Source: Daphnia carinata (Eukaryota; Arthropoda; Branchiopoda; Diplostraca; Daphniidae). From it: 64,000 bases of DNA. Shown here piece by piece: positions 33,926 to 46,369 of this stretch. The position numbers and the translations under genes were made by a program. The notes under the pieces are model-generated. The model did no database searches, had not been told where the DNA came from, and worked only from the letters and a program-made list of their open reading frames with translations. Location of the stretch: positions 4,744,424 to 4,808,423 of the forward strand of contig NC_081334.1 in the NCBI RefSeq assembly GCF_022539665.2. The letters are read 5' to 3'. How positions within the stretch are numbered: position 1 is the stretch's first letter; each line of letters begins with the position of its first letter.

Positions 33926-36639
33926 GTTCTGCAACAAAATAAAAATATTCTTGTAAATTTTTAAGTGGTTTTTTTTATATTGGACATTTTTAAAGCTCAC
34001 CTCGTATTTGGCATAGACCAGACTCGTCTCCTCACATTCCCCTGCAAAATAATAATTTAGTGAAATAAATAAAACATAATAATCACAAGTACTTGTTTAA
34101 AAGAGCCGTTTAACCATATAAAAAAAATAAAATGCCATTAAGGAGTTCCCAATTTAAATCAAGACTAAAACGAAGATTTAATGAAGTTAAATACAACAAT
34201 ACTTTTTACCGTAGGTGAGTCGCCTTACATTATCACGAAACTCCCAATCTAGACTAGTGTTGTTAGTCCTTGTTTGCGGGCCTATTTCATTAATATCCAA
34301 ATAAACTTGGCTGTCAGATTGCAGGGGGGTCATGGGTTACCTATATTAGTTCAATATTTGTTTTACTAAGGTAGAAGAAGCAAAATATTCACATTCGTAC
34401 AGAGTCTTACCTCCACAAATGTAACACAACTATAACACCGCCGTCGATCGATTCACCTGTCAGGTAAGCTGAATTTATACTAAATTGCTTCATTGCGTTC
34501 TTTAATTGTTGAAACTAAGAGGATATCAACTTCGATTAAATTAGTTCTAAATCTATGGTACCAGACTAATTTTTAATTAAATAAAACTATTACCACTAGT
34601 ATTCCATTACTATAAGGAACAACTGTTTTCCAATCCATGTGTGGGTAGATGCTCAAAATTTTACTCTGGCTGCCTTTCAAACTGCTTAAAAAGAGGAATT
34701 GAAAATTAAGTATCACTAATTACTAAAAAATATTATAGTACCATACTGTGTTAATTTTGTCTGCTAGTTTTCATCATTGCTGGTATTCATCCTGAAATCA
34801 TGTACGTTAACTTACACTACTGACCTGGTACTCCTGAATGTAAATAGAAATTATTAAGCATTTAAAATTTTTTCAATCTTATCTTAACAACCTGCAAAAC
34901 ACTATTAAAAAGTAAGCTCTGCACATGTGAATCTACCTGATAATTTGAATGTTCTGACTTTGATCAAATATTATACAAGCAAAATTAATTTGATCATTGA
35001 AAGACCACCACCAAGTATCCAAATGTGTTTGTACATCTGGTCGGCATCAACACAATTAATATTACTAGATAAATAAATACAATGATAATAAATTATACAG
35101 AAAAGTAAATAAAACATGATTACCCAAAAATAATTTACAGCTAGACAGTTAAACCCCGTTCACTGTCCCAAACAGGATAATTGTCCAACCAGTTAACAGC
35201 ATTGCAATATTTCCTGTAAAATTCAAGATTTATAACAATAAAAATAGAAAAGTCCCCACCTACATTTCTTCAATTTCATTTTCTACATTTCGATCATATC
35301 CTATTGGAAAACTGGGCAGCTATAAAGACTTGTAGAAAACTATAAATTTACTGACCTTTGATGTTCATTGTTTCTAGTAAAGAATTTAAAACAGCCCTGT
35401 ACTTCCGAAGTAATGTTATACTAAGCCAAATTATTACGAGCATTGAATAACAATGATCGCTGAAAAACTGCTGCGAAAATGTGTTTGTAATTCTGGTCAG
35501 CCTGTAATAAAACATAACAATTTACTGATAATATTACAACTAAATATAGAAATAAATATATAAAATTTAAATACAACTAGATATAGCAAGCCAAATGTCC
35601 TAACACTACGATTCCAATATTTCATGTTCCAGCTACATTCAGCAGCTAAAAAGACAAAATTTATAACAATAAAAAGGAAGAAGTATTGTACTGCAAAGTA
35701 AAATGTACAAAGCTTCAACAATGAGTTTGTTATTCTGGTCAGGCTGTACTAAAACAATACTGCTACCATAATAAAATTCCTCAATCAGTAGATCTAGATA
35801 AATGATAGGTTATACCCTCCTGCCCTGCAACCACCATTCTTTACACATCCGTAGAACTATCTAAAAACAAAAGAAATATCTCTTGAAAGTGACACGGGGA
35901 AGTTTTAATAAAACACAAAAAAAAACAAATACCTTAATAGTTTCTTCACAGTCCTCACTCACTCCTAAAATTGTCTCCGCCTCTACATTTCGATCAAATC
36001 ATGTTAGAAGATTGGGCATCCACAATGACATGGACAAAACTACAGATTTACTGACCACATCTTGATGTTCATTGCTTCAAGTCCTTGTGTGACTAGGTGC
36101 TGTAGTGATTACTCGGACCGTCTTTGTGGCTTCCAAACTACAACAGAAAAACTGAAATAAATTATATTCCACTAAATAAAAAGATGAAATAAATTAGAAG
36201 CGTACACACATCCGACAAACCCTAAAGAATAAAAAAATGTTTGGTGACTTAAGCCCAAAAGAGGAAAATCTACACAAATACTTATAATTTGATTTGAGAA
36301 TATTTGTTCACTTATATATATTCATGCCAAATGAGTTGCCAGCTTACTACGTTGTTGTTTCTATCGTTCATTGTCCATCCAGGAACAGCAGTAAACCAAA
36401 ATAAAATTCCTGAAAGAAAAGCATAAGATAAAAATTGTTTTTTATACCACTATGCCAAACAACTTAATAAACGGGAAATAAAAGTTATGATTACAACATT
36501 GCTCAAGAGCATTTTCTAGAACTTCAGATGTTTTACATACGTGACTATACACCTTCGCTGCCGGACTTCGTCTGAAGTTCAGCATAGCAGAAAAAATTGG
36601 CGGGAACTACTAGTCAGGCTGCCTTGCCTAACCGTTATT

Positions 36640-37715
36640 TATCTAATGGTTTTAACATGGTAAACAACAAATTTCATTTTCATGATTCTTGTTAAATTTA
36701 ACATATAAATCATGTATAGTTATCTAGTTTTATTAATATAAATTTTGAGGTAAAAATCGGGCTTGTTGTTTTGTCGGGCCTTAAATTTCTAGCGCACCTA
36801 CATTTACATTTGAAATAACTCAATAACCATTAAGTCTACATAAAAACAAATGTCATATTCGTGATTCTTGTTAAATTTAGCATCTACATCATGTATAGTT
36901 ATCTAGTTTTATTAATATAAATGTTTTAGGTAAAAGTCGGGCTTGTTGTTTTGTCGGGCCCTAAATTTCTAGCGCACCTACTTTTACCTTTGAAATAAGT
37001 CAATAACCATTAAGTCTACATAAAAACAAATTTCATATTCGTGATTCTTGTTAAATTTAGCATCGAATTCATATAAAGTTATCTAGTTTTATTAATATAA
37101 ATGTTTTAGGTAAAAGTCGGGCTTGTTGTTTTGTCGGGCCCTAAATTTCTAGCGCACCTACTTTTACCTTTGAAATAACTCAATAACCATTAAGTCTACA
37201 TAAAAACAAATTTCATATTCGTGATTCTTGTTAAATTTAGCATAATTCATATAAAGTTATCTAGTTTTATTAATATAAATGTTTTAGGTAAAAGTCGGGC
37301 TTGTTGTTTTGTCGGGCCCTAAATTTCTAGCGCACCTACTTTTACCTTTGAAATAAGTCAATAACCATTAAGTCTACATAAAAACAAATTTCATATTCGT
37401 GATTCTTGTTAAATTTAGCATCTAATTCATATAAAGTTATCTAGTTTAATTAATATAAATTTTTTAGGTAAAAATCGGGCTTGTTGTTTTGTCGGGCCTT
37501 AAATTTCTAGCGTACCTACTTTTACATTTGAAATAACTCAATAACCACTAAATCTACATAAAAACAAATTTCATATTCGTAATTCTTGTTAAATTTAGCA
37601 TCTAACTCATATAAAGTTATCTAGTTTTATTAAGTTTTAATTTTTTAGATAAAAGTCGGGCTTGTTGTTTTGTCGGGCCTTAAATTTCTAGCGTACCTAC
37701 TTTTACATTTGAACT
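36640..37715 (+). repeat. ~180-bp sub-repeat array, copy A
   Basis: Six units of about 178-181 bp sharing TAAAAGTCGGGCTTGTTG followed by TTTTGTCGGGCC and CTAAATTTCTAGCGCACC. Similarity is highest in the middle units, and the first and last are more diverged, as expected of an array homogenised by unequal exchange. No open frame is conserved. Confidence 0.95.
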
Positions 37716-38111
37716 ATCATTCCTTGCAAGAAAATAAAACAAAGGGTACTACTACTCTAAGCGCTTAAAAATGGGAGTTGATTTGGCTTTTCGTACAAAT
37801 GGTGTACCGTACGTTTAGTTAAAATTGAACGATTCTTAATTTACAATAAAGCTTCCACCATGAGGTAATTCCATGTCTTGATTTACTAATTTCTTTAAAG
37901 ATTTAGAGAGAAAGCTTACAAAGACATGCAATGGACTTTACATGAAATGCAATCCAAATTAAACACAATGATGAGACGAAAAGAAAATTGCCTGGAAGAG
38001 CAAGTTTAGTAAATCTGCCAAAGCTCAAATGCCAGCAAATTTAAGGTGCAAGTATTTGAAAACCTGTTAATTACTTCTTAGATAACAATAGATTTCATAT
38101 TTTAAAACAGT

Positions 38112-38177
38112 GGCTGTGACTACTGCGAGAAATGGTACCATCAAGATTCACAAGGTATTTCATTCGACAATGGTTAG
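38112..38177 (+). pseudogene. PHD-finger-like relic, copy A
   Basis: One frame encodes GCDYCEKWYHQDSQGIS then FDNG and a stop. The spacing Cys-Asp-x-Cys-x-x-Trp-Tyr-His matches the middle of a PHD zinc finger, where a Cys normally follows three residues after the His; here that position is Ser. A stop lies just upstream (38,103-38,105), so only about 22 residues survive. PHD fingers occur in chromatin proteins and also in some transposon-encoded proteins. With no other exon nearby I read this as a decayed fragment, more likely from a mobile element. Confidence 0.4.
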
Positions 38178-39565
38178 ACATTACTAAAGATCAGCAAGTA
38201 ACTGATTAGACTGATTCAGCATCTCTATACTATTTTTGATTAAACTTGAAAGTATGACTGAAGAATACTTTCTAACAAATGATCTAAAAGGTGTAGTAAG
38301 TGTTTCAGAATTAAGAGTAATTACTTCTAAAAAAATTATTAGTTCTATTTCCTTGTAGTCGTATATTCTGCCTGAAAATGAAAATCAACCTACCTTTTTA
38401 ATGGTTTCCATCCTAGATTGGTAATAATTCAACACTTATCTTTTCGTACTGTTTGAATTTCTAGGGAGGAAGTAAAATGTGGGCAGTAACACTTTCAGAA
38501 GTGATGACGGAATTTTCCTGGTTTTTCATCCTAGCAAGACTGCTAACAAAGGTAAGTTGTATTTCTGTAGTAGCTATCACCTCCGAGAATGTGTAGCCAA
38601 CATTATCAGTGGCAATATTGAAGGGATTAATCCTGCACCAGAGGGAGTTATTTGTAAACAATATATCATGAGGGCGGTATGATTCAAGCAAAGTTTTGTG
38701 ACATGAGTGCAGTTATAGTGCTGAATATATATTGCGATGGAACAATGATTTTGCTGTAGAACTTGCTTTTTTTTTTACACTTATCCTGCTGTGATGACAC
38801 ATCTTCGTCACTCTAGCTAACTTCCTAAGCAGCTCTTTTGAGAAGAGGAAAGAAGCTTAGATGTTAGTTAAAACTCTTTTTGATAAAAGCCATAGCTTAA
38901 CTAGAAATATAAAAGTTACCAGCAGAGGTAATCAAAAGCAATATCTTGTTTAAACTTGCATTCTTGAGACAGTGAATAAGACCCCTGCCATTAACCTGTG
39001 AAAAAGAACAGTTTACGAAGAATTGACTGAATGTATCGTGTAGCAACAAATAATTACAACTACCATTTGGAAGCAGGTGTTTGGCAGGGTAATGTTCCAT
39101 TCTTTTTCTGCAGCTCTTCAAGATAAGTTTGGTTGTTCAACAAACTACAGTTCCAATGTTCCCTATTCCAGCTCCATTCCGCAGCTAAAAAGACAAAATT
39201 TATAACAATAAAAAGTATTGTACTGCAAAGTAAAATGTACAAAGCTTCGACAATGAGTTTGTTATTCTGGTCAGGCTGTACGAAAACAATACTGCTACCA
39301 TAATAGACATCCTCAGTCAGTAGATCTAGATAAATGATAGGTTATATCCACCTACGCTGCAACCATCATTCCTTACACATCCGTAGAACTATCTAAACAC
39401 AAAAGAAATATCTCTTGAAAATGACACGGGGAAGTTTTAATAAAACACAAAACAAACCAGTCACCTAATTAGTTTCTTCAGTCATTGGTCCCTCCTAAAA
39501 TTGTCTCCGCCTCTACATTTCGATCAAATCATGTTGGAAGACTGGGCATGCATAATGACATGGAC

Positions 39566-42500
39566 GAAACTACAGATTTACTGACCACATCTTGATGTTC
39601 ATTGCTTCAAGTCCTTGTGTGACTAGGTGCTGTAGTGATTACTCGGACCGTCTTTGTGGCTTCCAAACTACAACAGAAAAACTGAAATAAATTATATTCC
39701 ACTAAATAAAAAGATGAAATAAATTAGAAGCGTACACACATCCGACAAACCCTAAAGAATAAAAAAATGTTTGGTGACTTAAGCCCAAAAGAGGAAAATC
39801 TACACAAATACTTATAATTTGATTTGAGAATATTTGTTCACTTATATATATTCATGCCAAATGAGTTGCCAGCTTACTACGTTGTTGTTTCTATCGTTCA
39901 TTGTCCATCCAGGAACAGCAGTAAACCAAAATAAAATTCCTGAAAGAAAAGCATAAGATAAAAATTGTTTTTTATACCACTATGCCAAACAACTTAATAA
40001 ACGGGAAATAAAAGTTATGATTACAACATTGCTCAAGAGCATTTTCTAGAACTTCAGATGTTTTACATACGTGACTATACACCTTCGCTGCCGGACTTCG
40101 TCTGAAGTTCAGCATAGCAGAAAAAATTGGCGGGAACTACTAGTCAGGCTGCCTTGCCTAACCGTTATTTATCTAATGGTTTTAACATGGTAAACAACAA
40201 ATTTCATTTTCATGATTCTTGTTAAATTTAACATATAAATCATGTATAGTTATCTAGTTTTATTAATATAAATTTTGAGGTAAAAATCGGGCTTGTTGTT
40301 TTGTCGGGCCTTAAATTTCTAGCGCACCTACATTTACATTTGAAATAACTCAATAACCATTAAGTCTACATAAAAACAAATGTCATATTCGTGATTCTTG
40401 TTAAATTTAGCATCTACATCATGTATAGTTATCTAGTTTTATTAATATAAATGTTTTAGGTAAAAGTCGGGCTTGTTGTTTTGTCGGGCCCTAAATTTCT
40501 AGCGCACCTACTTTTACCTTTGAAATAAGTCAATAACCATTAAGTCTACATAAAAACAAATTTCATATTCGTGATTCTTGTTAAATTTAGCATCGAATTC
40601 ATATAAAGTTATCTAGTTTTATTAATATAAATGTTTTAGGTAAAAGTCGGGCTTGTTGTTTTGTCGGGCCCTAAATTTCTAGCGCACCTACTTTTACCTT
40701 TGAAATAACTCAATAACCATTAAGTCTACATAAAAACAAATTTCATATTCGTGATTCTTGTTAAATTTAGCATAATTCATATAAAGTTATCTAGTTTTAT
40801 TAATATAAATGTTTTAGGTAAAAGTCGGGCTTGTTGTTTTGTCGGGCCCTAAATTTCTAGCGCACCTACTTTTACCTTTGAAATAAGTCAATAACCATTA
40901 AGTCTACATAAAAACAAATTTCATATTCGTGATTCTTGTTAAATTTAGCATCTAATTCATATAAAGTTATCTAGTTTAATTAATATAAATTTTTTAGGTA
41001 AAAATCGGGCTTGTTGTTTTGTCGGGCCTTAAATTTCTAGCGTACCTACTTTTACATTTGAAATAACTCAATAACCACTAAATCTACATAAAAACAAATT
41101 TCATATTCGTAATTCTTGTTAAATTTAGCATCTAACTCATATAAAGTTATCTAGTTTTATTAAGTTTTAATTTTTTAGATAAAAGTCGGGCTTGTTGTTT
41201 TGTCGGGCCTTAAATTTCTAGCGTACCTACTTTTACATTTGAACTATCATTCCTTGCAAGAAAATAAAACAAAGGGTACTACTACTCTAAGCGCTTAAAA
41301 ATGGGAGTTGATTTGGCTTTTCGTACAAATGGTGTACCGTACGTTTAGTTAAAATTGAACGATTCTTAATTTACAATAAAGCTTCCACCATGAGGTAATT
41401 CCATGTCTTGATTTACTAATTTCTTTAAAGATTTAGAGAGAAAGCTTACAAAGACATGCAATGGACTTTACATGAAATGCAATCCAAATTAAACACAATG
41501 ATGAGACGAAAAGAAAATTGCCTGGAAGAGCAAGTTTAGTAAATCTGCCAAAGCTCAAATGCCAGCAAATTTAAGGTGCAAGTATTTGAAAACCTGTTAA
41601 TTACTTCTTAGATAACAATAGATTTCATATTTTAAAACAGTGGCTGTGACTACTGCGAGAAATGGTACCATCAAGATTCACAAGGTATTTCATTCGACAA
41701 TGGTTAGACATTACTAAAGATCAGCAAGTAACTGATTAGACTGATTCAGCATCTCTATACTATTTTTGATTAAACTTGAAAGTATGACTGAAGAATACTT
41801 TCTAACAAATGATCTAAAAGGTGTAGTAAGTGTTTCAGAATTAAGAGTAATTACTTCTAAAAAAATTATTAGTTCTATTTCCTTGTAGTCGTATATTCTG
41901 CCTGAAAATGAAAATCAACCTACCTTTTTAATGGTTTCCATCCTAGATTGGTAATAATTCAACACTTATCTTTTCGTACTGTTTGAATTTCTAGGGAGGA
42001 AGTAAAATGTGGGCAGTAACACTTTCAGAAGTGATGACGGAATTTTCCTGGTTTTTCATCCTAGCAAGACTGCTAACAAAGGTAAGTTGTATTTCTGTAG
42101 TAGCTATCACCTCCGAGAATGTGTAGCCAACATTATCAGTGGCAATATTGAAGGGATTAATCCTGCACCAGAGGGAGTTATTTGTAAACAATATATCATG
42201 AGGGCGGTATGATTCAAGCAAAGTTTTGTGACATGAGTGCAGTTATAGTGCTGAATATATATTGTGATGGAACAATGATTTTGCTGTAGAACTTGCTTTT
42301 TTTTTTACACTTATCCTGCTGTGATGACACATCTTCGTCACTCTAGCTAACTTCCTAAGCAGCTCTTTTGAGAAGAGGAAAGAAGCTTAGATGTTAGTTA
42401 AAACTCTTTTTGATAAAAGCCATAGCTTAACTAGAAATATAAAAGTTACCAGCAGAGGTAATCAAAAGCAATATCTTGTTTAAACTTGCATTCTTGAGAC

Positions 42501-43095
42501 AGTGAATAAGACCCCTGCCATTAACCTGTGAAAAAGAACAGTTTACGAAGAATTGACTGAATGTATCGTGTAGCAACAAATAATTACAACTACCATTTGG
42601 AAGCAGGTGTTTGGAAGGGTAATGTTCCATTCTTTTTCTGCAGCTCTTCAAGATAAGTTTGGTTGTTCAACAAACTACAGTTCCAATGTTCCCTATTCCA
42701 GCTCCATTCCGCAGCTAAAAAGACAAAATTTATAACAATAAAAAGTATTGTACTGCAAAGTAAAATGTACAAAGCTTCGACAATGAGTTTGTTATTCTGG
42801 TCAGGCTGTACGAAAACAATACTGCTACCATAATAGACATCCTCAGTCAGTAGATCTAGATAAATGATAGGTTATATCCACCTACGCTGCAACCATCATT
42901 CCTTACACATCCGTAGAACTATCTAAACACAAAAGAAATATCTCTTGAAAATGACACGGGGAAGTTTTAATAAAACACAAAACAAACCAGTCACCTAATT
43001 AGTTTCTTCAGTCATTGGTCCCTCCTAAAATTGTCTCCGCCTCTACATTTCGATCAAATCATGTTGGAAGACTGGGCATGCATAATGACATGGAC
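39566..43095 (+). repeat. 3,530-bp tandem unit, copy B
   Basis: Nearly identical to copy A; I noticed only isolated substitutions, for example near 42,264 and 42,615. It contains the sub-repeat array at 40,170-41,245, the PHD-like relic at 41,642-41,707 and the exon-like stretch at 41,995-42,081. Such identity over 3.5 kb means a very recent duplication, active homogenisation or an assembly duplication. Confidence 0.95.
41642..41707 (+). pseudogene. PHD-finger-like relic, copy B
   Basis: Same sequence as the relic in copy A, with the same Cys-to-Ser change and the same stops. Confidence 0.4.
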
Positions 43096-44480
43096 GAAAC
43101 TACAGATTTACTGACCACATCTTGATGTTCATTGCTTCAAGTCCTTGTGTGACTAGGTGCTGTAGTGATTACTCGGACCATCTTTGTGGCTTCCAAACTA
43201 CAACAGAAAAACTGAAATAAATTGTATTCCACTAAATAAAAAGATGAAATAAATTAGAAGCGTACACACATTCGACAAACCCTAAAGAATAAAAAAATGT
43301 TTGGTGACTTAAGCCCAAAAGAGGAAAATCTACACAAATACTTATAATTTGATTTGAGAAAACTTGTTCACTTATATATATATTCATGCCAAATGAGTTG
43401 CCACCTTACTATGTTGTTGTTTCTATCGTTCATTGTCCATCCAGGAACAGCAGTAAACCAAAATAAAATTCCTGAAAGAAAAGCATAAGATAAAAATTGT
43501 TTTTTATACCACTATGCCAAACAACTTAATAAACGGGAAATAAAAGTTATGATTACAACATTGCTCAAGAGCATTTTCTAGAACTTCAGATGTTTTACAT
43601 ACGTGACTATACACCTTCGCTGCCGGACTTCGTCTGAAGTTCAGCATAGCAGAAAAAATTGGCGGGAACTACTAGTCAGGCTGCCTTGCCTAACCGTTAT
43701 TTATCTAATGGTTTTAACATGGTAAACAACAAATTTCATTTTCATGATTCTTGTTAAATTTAACATATAAATCATGTATAGTTATCTAGTTTTATTAATA
43801 TAAATTTTGAGGTAAAAATCGGGCTTGTTGTTTTGTCGGGCCTTAAATTTCTAGCGCACCTACATTTACATTTGAAATAACTCAATAACCATTAAGTCTA
43901 CATAAAAACAAATGTCATATTCGTGATTCTTGTTAAATTTAGCATCTACATCATGTATAGTTATCTAGTTTTATTAATATAAATGTTTTAGGTAAAAGTC
44001 GGGCTTGTTGTTTTGTCGGGCCCTAAATTTCTAGCGCACCTACTTTTACCTTTGAAATAAGTCAATAACCATTAAGTCTATATAAAAACAAATTTCATAT
44101 TCGTGATTCTTGTTAAATTTAGCATCGAATTCATATAAAGTTATCTAGTTTTATTAATATAAATGTTTTAGGTAAAAGTCGGGCTTGTTGTTTTGTCGGG
44201 CCCTAAATTTCTAGCGCACCTACTTTTACCTTTGAAATAAGTCAATAACCATTAAGTCTACATAAAAACAAATTTCATATTCGTGATTCTTGTTAAATTT
44301 AGCATCTAATTCATATAAAGTTATCTAGTTTAATTAATATAAATTTTTTAGGTAAAAATCGGGCTTGTTGTTTTGTCGGGCCTTAAATTTCTAGCGTACC
44401 TACTTTTATATTTAAAATATCTCATAAGCCACAAAGTCTACATAAAAACCAACGTAATATTCGTTATTCTTGTTAAATAT
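43096..44480 (+). repeat. 3,530-bp tandem unit, truncated copy C
   Basis: Follows copy B in register but shows more substitutions and small indels than A against B (for example near 43,180, 43,224, 43,271 and 43,360-43,382). The sub-repeat array (43,710-44,480) has about four units; the last, from ~44,400, is strongly diverged and marks the array edge. Confidence 0.9.
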
Positions 44481-46369
44481 TAAATCTAAATCATGTATAA
44501 TTATCTATATTATCATCAGATATCAGATATTATAGATGAGATCATATCGATCATAGATGAGATGATCGATAATATAGATATCTGTCCAATCCTATACATT
44601 ATGTCAAAAGTTCCTTTAAAATCCACGGCTTACGGCTTCAGTGTAGGTGGGTCCAAAGATGTTTTAATTTTGATAAAATTAATGTAATAATCTTTAGGAT
44701 CCACATTTGAATGTGATCAATGATTCTTCTTGGCAAACACATGGCTTGGAAATGAATTCCGAAAAGTTCTACTAATAAATCAGCACTTCAAGACATATAA
44801 ACCACTTCGTAACATTTTAATAATAACATAAATATTTTTCTTCACTACAACCGGGAAAATAACATCCAAATCTTTTTGATTATCCCAACATTATGATCCT
44901 TACCAAGTTAATTATTACTTAAACAGGAACAACAAACGCAGCCTTGGTATTAAAAATTCAAGTTATTGCAACAATTGAAAAGTTGCGATTCGGGGTTTCA
45001 GTTTATTTAAAAAATCGGTACCAAGACATTACAAAATTCACAAGTAGTCCGTGTGACGGCTACAGGAATACTCTCTTTTGGGAAGCTCGGGCGGGGGTTT
45101 TATACCGCGCTTTTGCTTGGGGACGCTAAGGTTAGCGTGGGCAATAAAGGAGCGAAAAAGGGAAACGAGGTTAACAGATAAGGTTGGTGTCGTTGACACC
45201 TCGGTCAACCGGAAGAAGGTAATAAAAGGAGAGGTCGTAGCAAAAAAGGTCGACTGAAATAGAAAGATAGCAAGGGCAATATGCGAGTTGGGTTGAGCTT
45301 GAAGTCCTTACATTATCACCTTACCTCCTTGTCTTGTCGTTGTTGAGACAGAGGCAGAAAAGCTTTATTTCCTTGGTAAATATATGATCAACATGTTGAC
45401 AGCATTGCTAAATGTTTCTTGCAATACAAAACCTTTCAGTTAGCGCGTTCTTTTGGTCAAGCTAGTGATCTTTTTGTTGAGAAAGTCCCACTGTTTATTT
45501 TCAAATCCAGTGTGCACAATTGCTTCTAAGATGCACTGTGAATAGCATCTACTCACTGTAAACTTGGAAAATGATCAAGCAAGAAAACACAATAAGGAAA
45601 AAAGTGGAAACCATGGCACAGTAAAGTGCCTCCTTTTATATCTTTTCCTCTTTTTTTGATTACTTTCATTAAGCCTAGAGGTTAATACAAAGCCACGAAA
45701 ACAAAGCTACGAAATAAAAAATTAATATATCGACTAAATGGTATCAAAAGAGTATCAACATTAAACTACACAAGCATCTTAAACCTACCCTAAAATTGTA
45801 TTACCACGCTTCACCACCTTCTTCAGCAGCTGAAATAAAAAATTTTCATCTATTAAAGGAACAAATAAACCAAACCAAGCCAAACCAGAAATAAAATAAA
45901 ATAAAAGTGTTTACCAAGCTTCATTCACACCATTGATTTGATTCAATAGAATAACAAATGAATAATTCAAGCCAAACTGTATAACAGAATTATGTAAGAT
46001 GATGCTTAGATTAGTTATTAGGCATATAATACCAGCAGGTGTTGACTGATTACTATACATAAACACACAGGAATGTTCTGTCCTGTTAAACATCGTCAAT
46101 AGTTATTAAACACTGTAAAATTGATTTGAACTGTTAGATTAATAAAAGTAAATAAACTGGACAAAAGTTTTAAGGTTTCTTACCACAGACATGCAACAGA
46201 AAGAAAAAATAAACCATTCCTAACTGGATACTCTATCAGCATTTCTTCCAACATCCTTCATTAACTATCCTACGAAAAATGAAATTATTATGTTTTGCCA
46301 ACCCACAATTTTTCTAGCTTATTGGTTCATGTTCATCTTTTTTCTTACCATTTCTTCAAACCCATATCT
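44481..46369. other. AT-rich interval, no gene recognised
   Basis: Contains a 13-bp perfect hairpin stem, 44,502-44,514 with 44,568-44,580, enclosing GATGAGAT repeats. A GC-richer island lies at 45,040-45,260, with TTTTATACCGCGC near 45,097 and a strong hairpin GGTGTC-GTT-GACACC near 45,187-45,201, which could be part of a solo LTR or an old promoter. No coding frame is recognised. Confidence 0.4.

Larger units (their letters stand above)
29540..36060 (-). repeat. Right outer arm of giant palindrome IR2
   Basis: Reverse-complement partner of 19,190-25,560. It contains the exon-like modules at 31,400-32,340, two separate copies of the GCTGACCAGAATTAC module block (33,060-33,420 and 35,150-35,510), and ends where the 3,530-bp tandem unit begins. 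A direct repeat links 29,540-29,900 with 46,370-46,640. Short hairpin: TCGGGTTGTGT near 30,514 with its complement near 30,611. The segment 29,900-31,050 contains no recognisable gene. Confidence 0.8.
36036..39565 (+). repeat. 3,530-bp tandem unit, copy A
   Basis: Sequence from about 36,036 repeats at +3,530 with almost no differences. Contents in order: AT-rich lead; ~180-bp sub-repeat array (36,640-37,715); PHD-finger relic (38,112-38,177); an exon-like stretch at 38,465-38,551 with CTAG before and GTAAGT after, open for 29 codons in one frame; a block related to IR1 (38,780-39,190); and a block related to the outer end of IR2 (39,190-39,565). The last block has a diverged relative just before the array (35,640-36,035), which suggests unequal exchange between these relatives started the array. 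Confidence 0.95.

Noticed and set aside
36640-44480. Regularly spaced ~180-bp repeats considered as a CRISPR array
   Set aside because: The repeats are contiguous with no unique spacers, the unit is far too long, and the context is eukaryotic.
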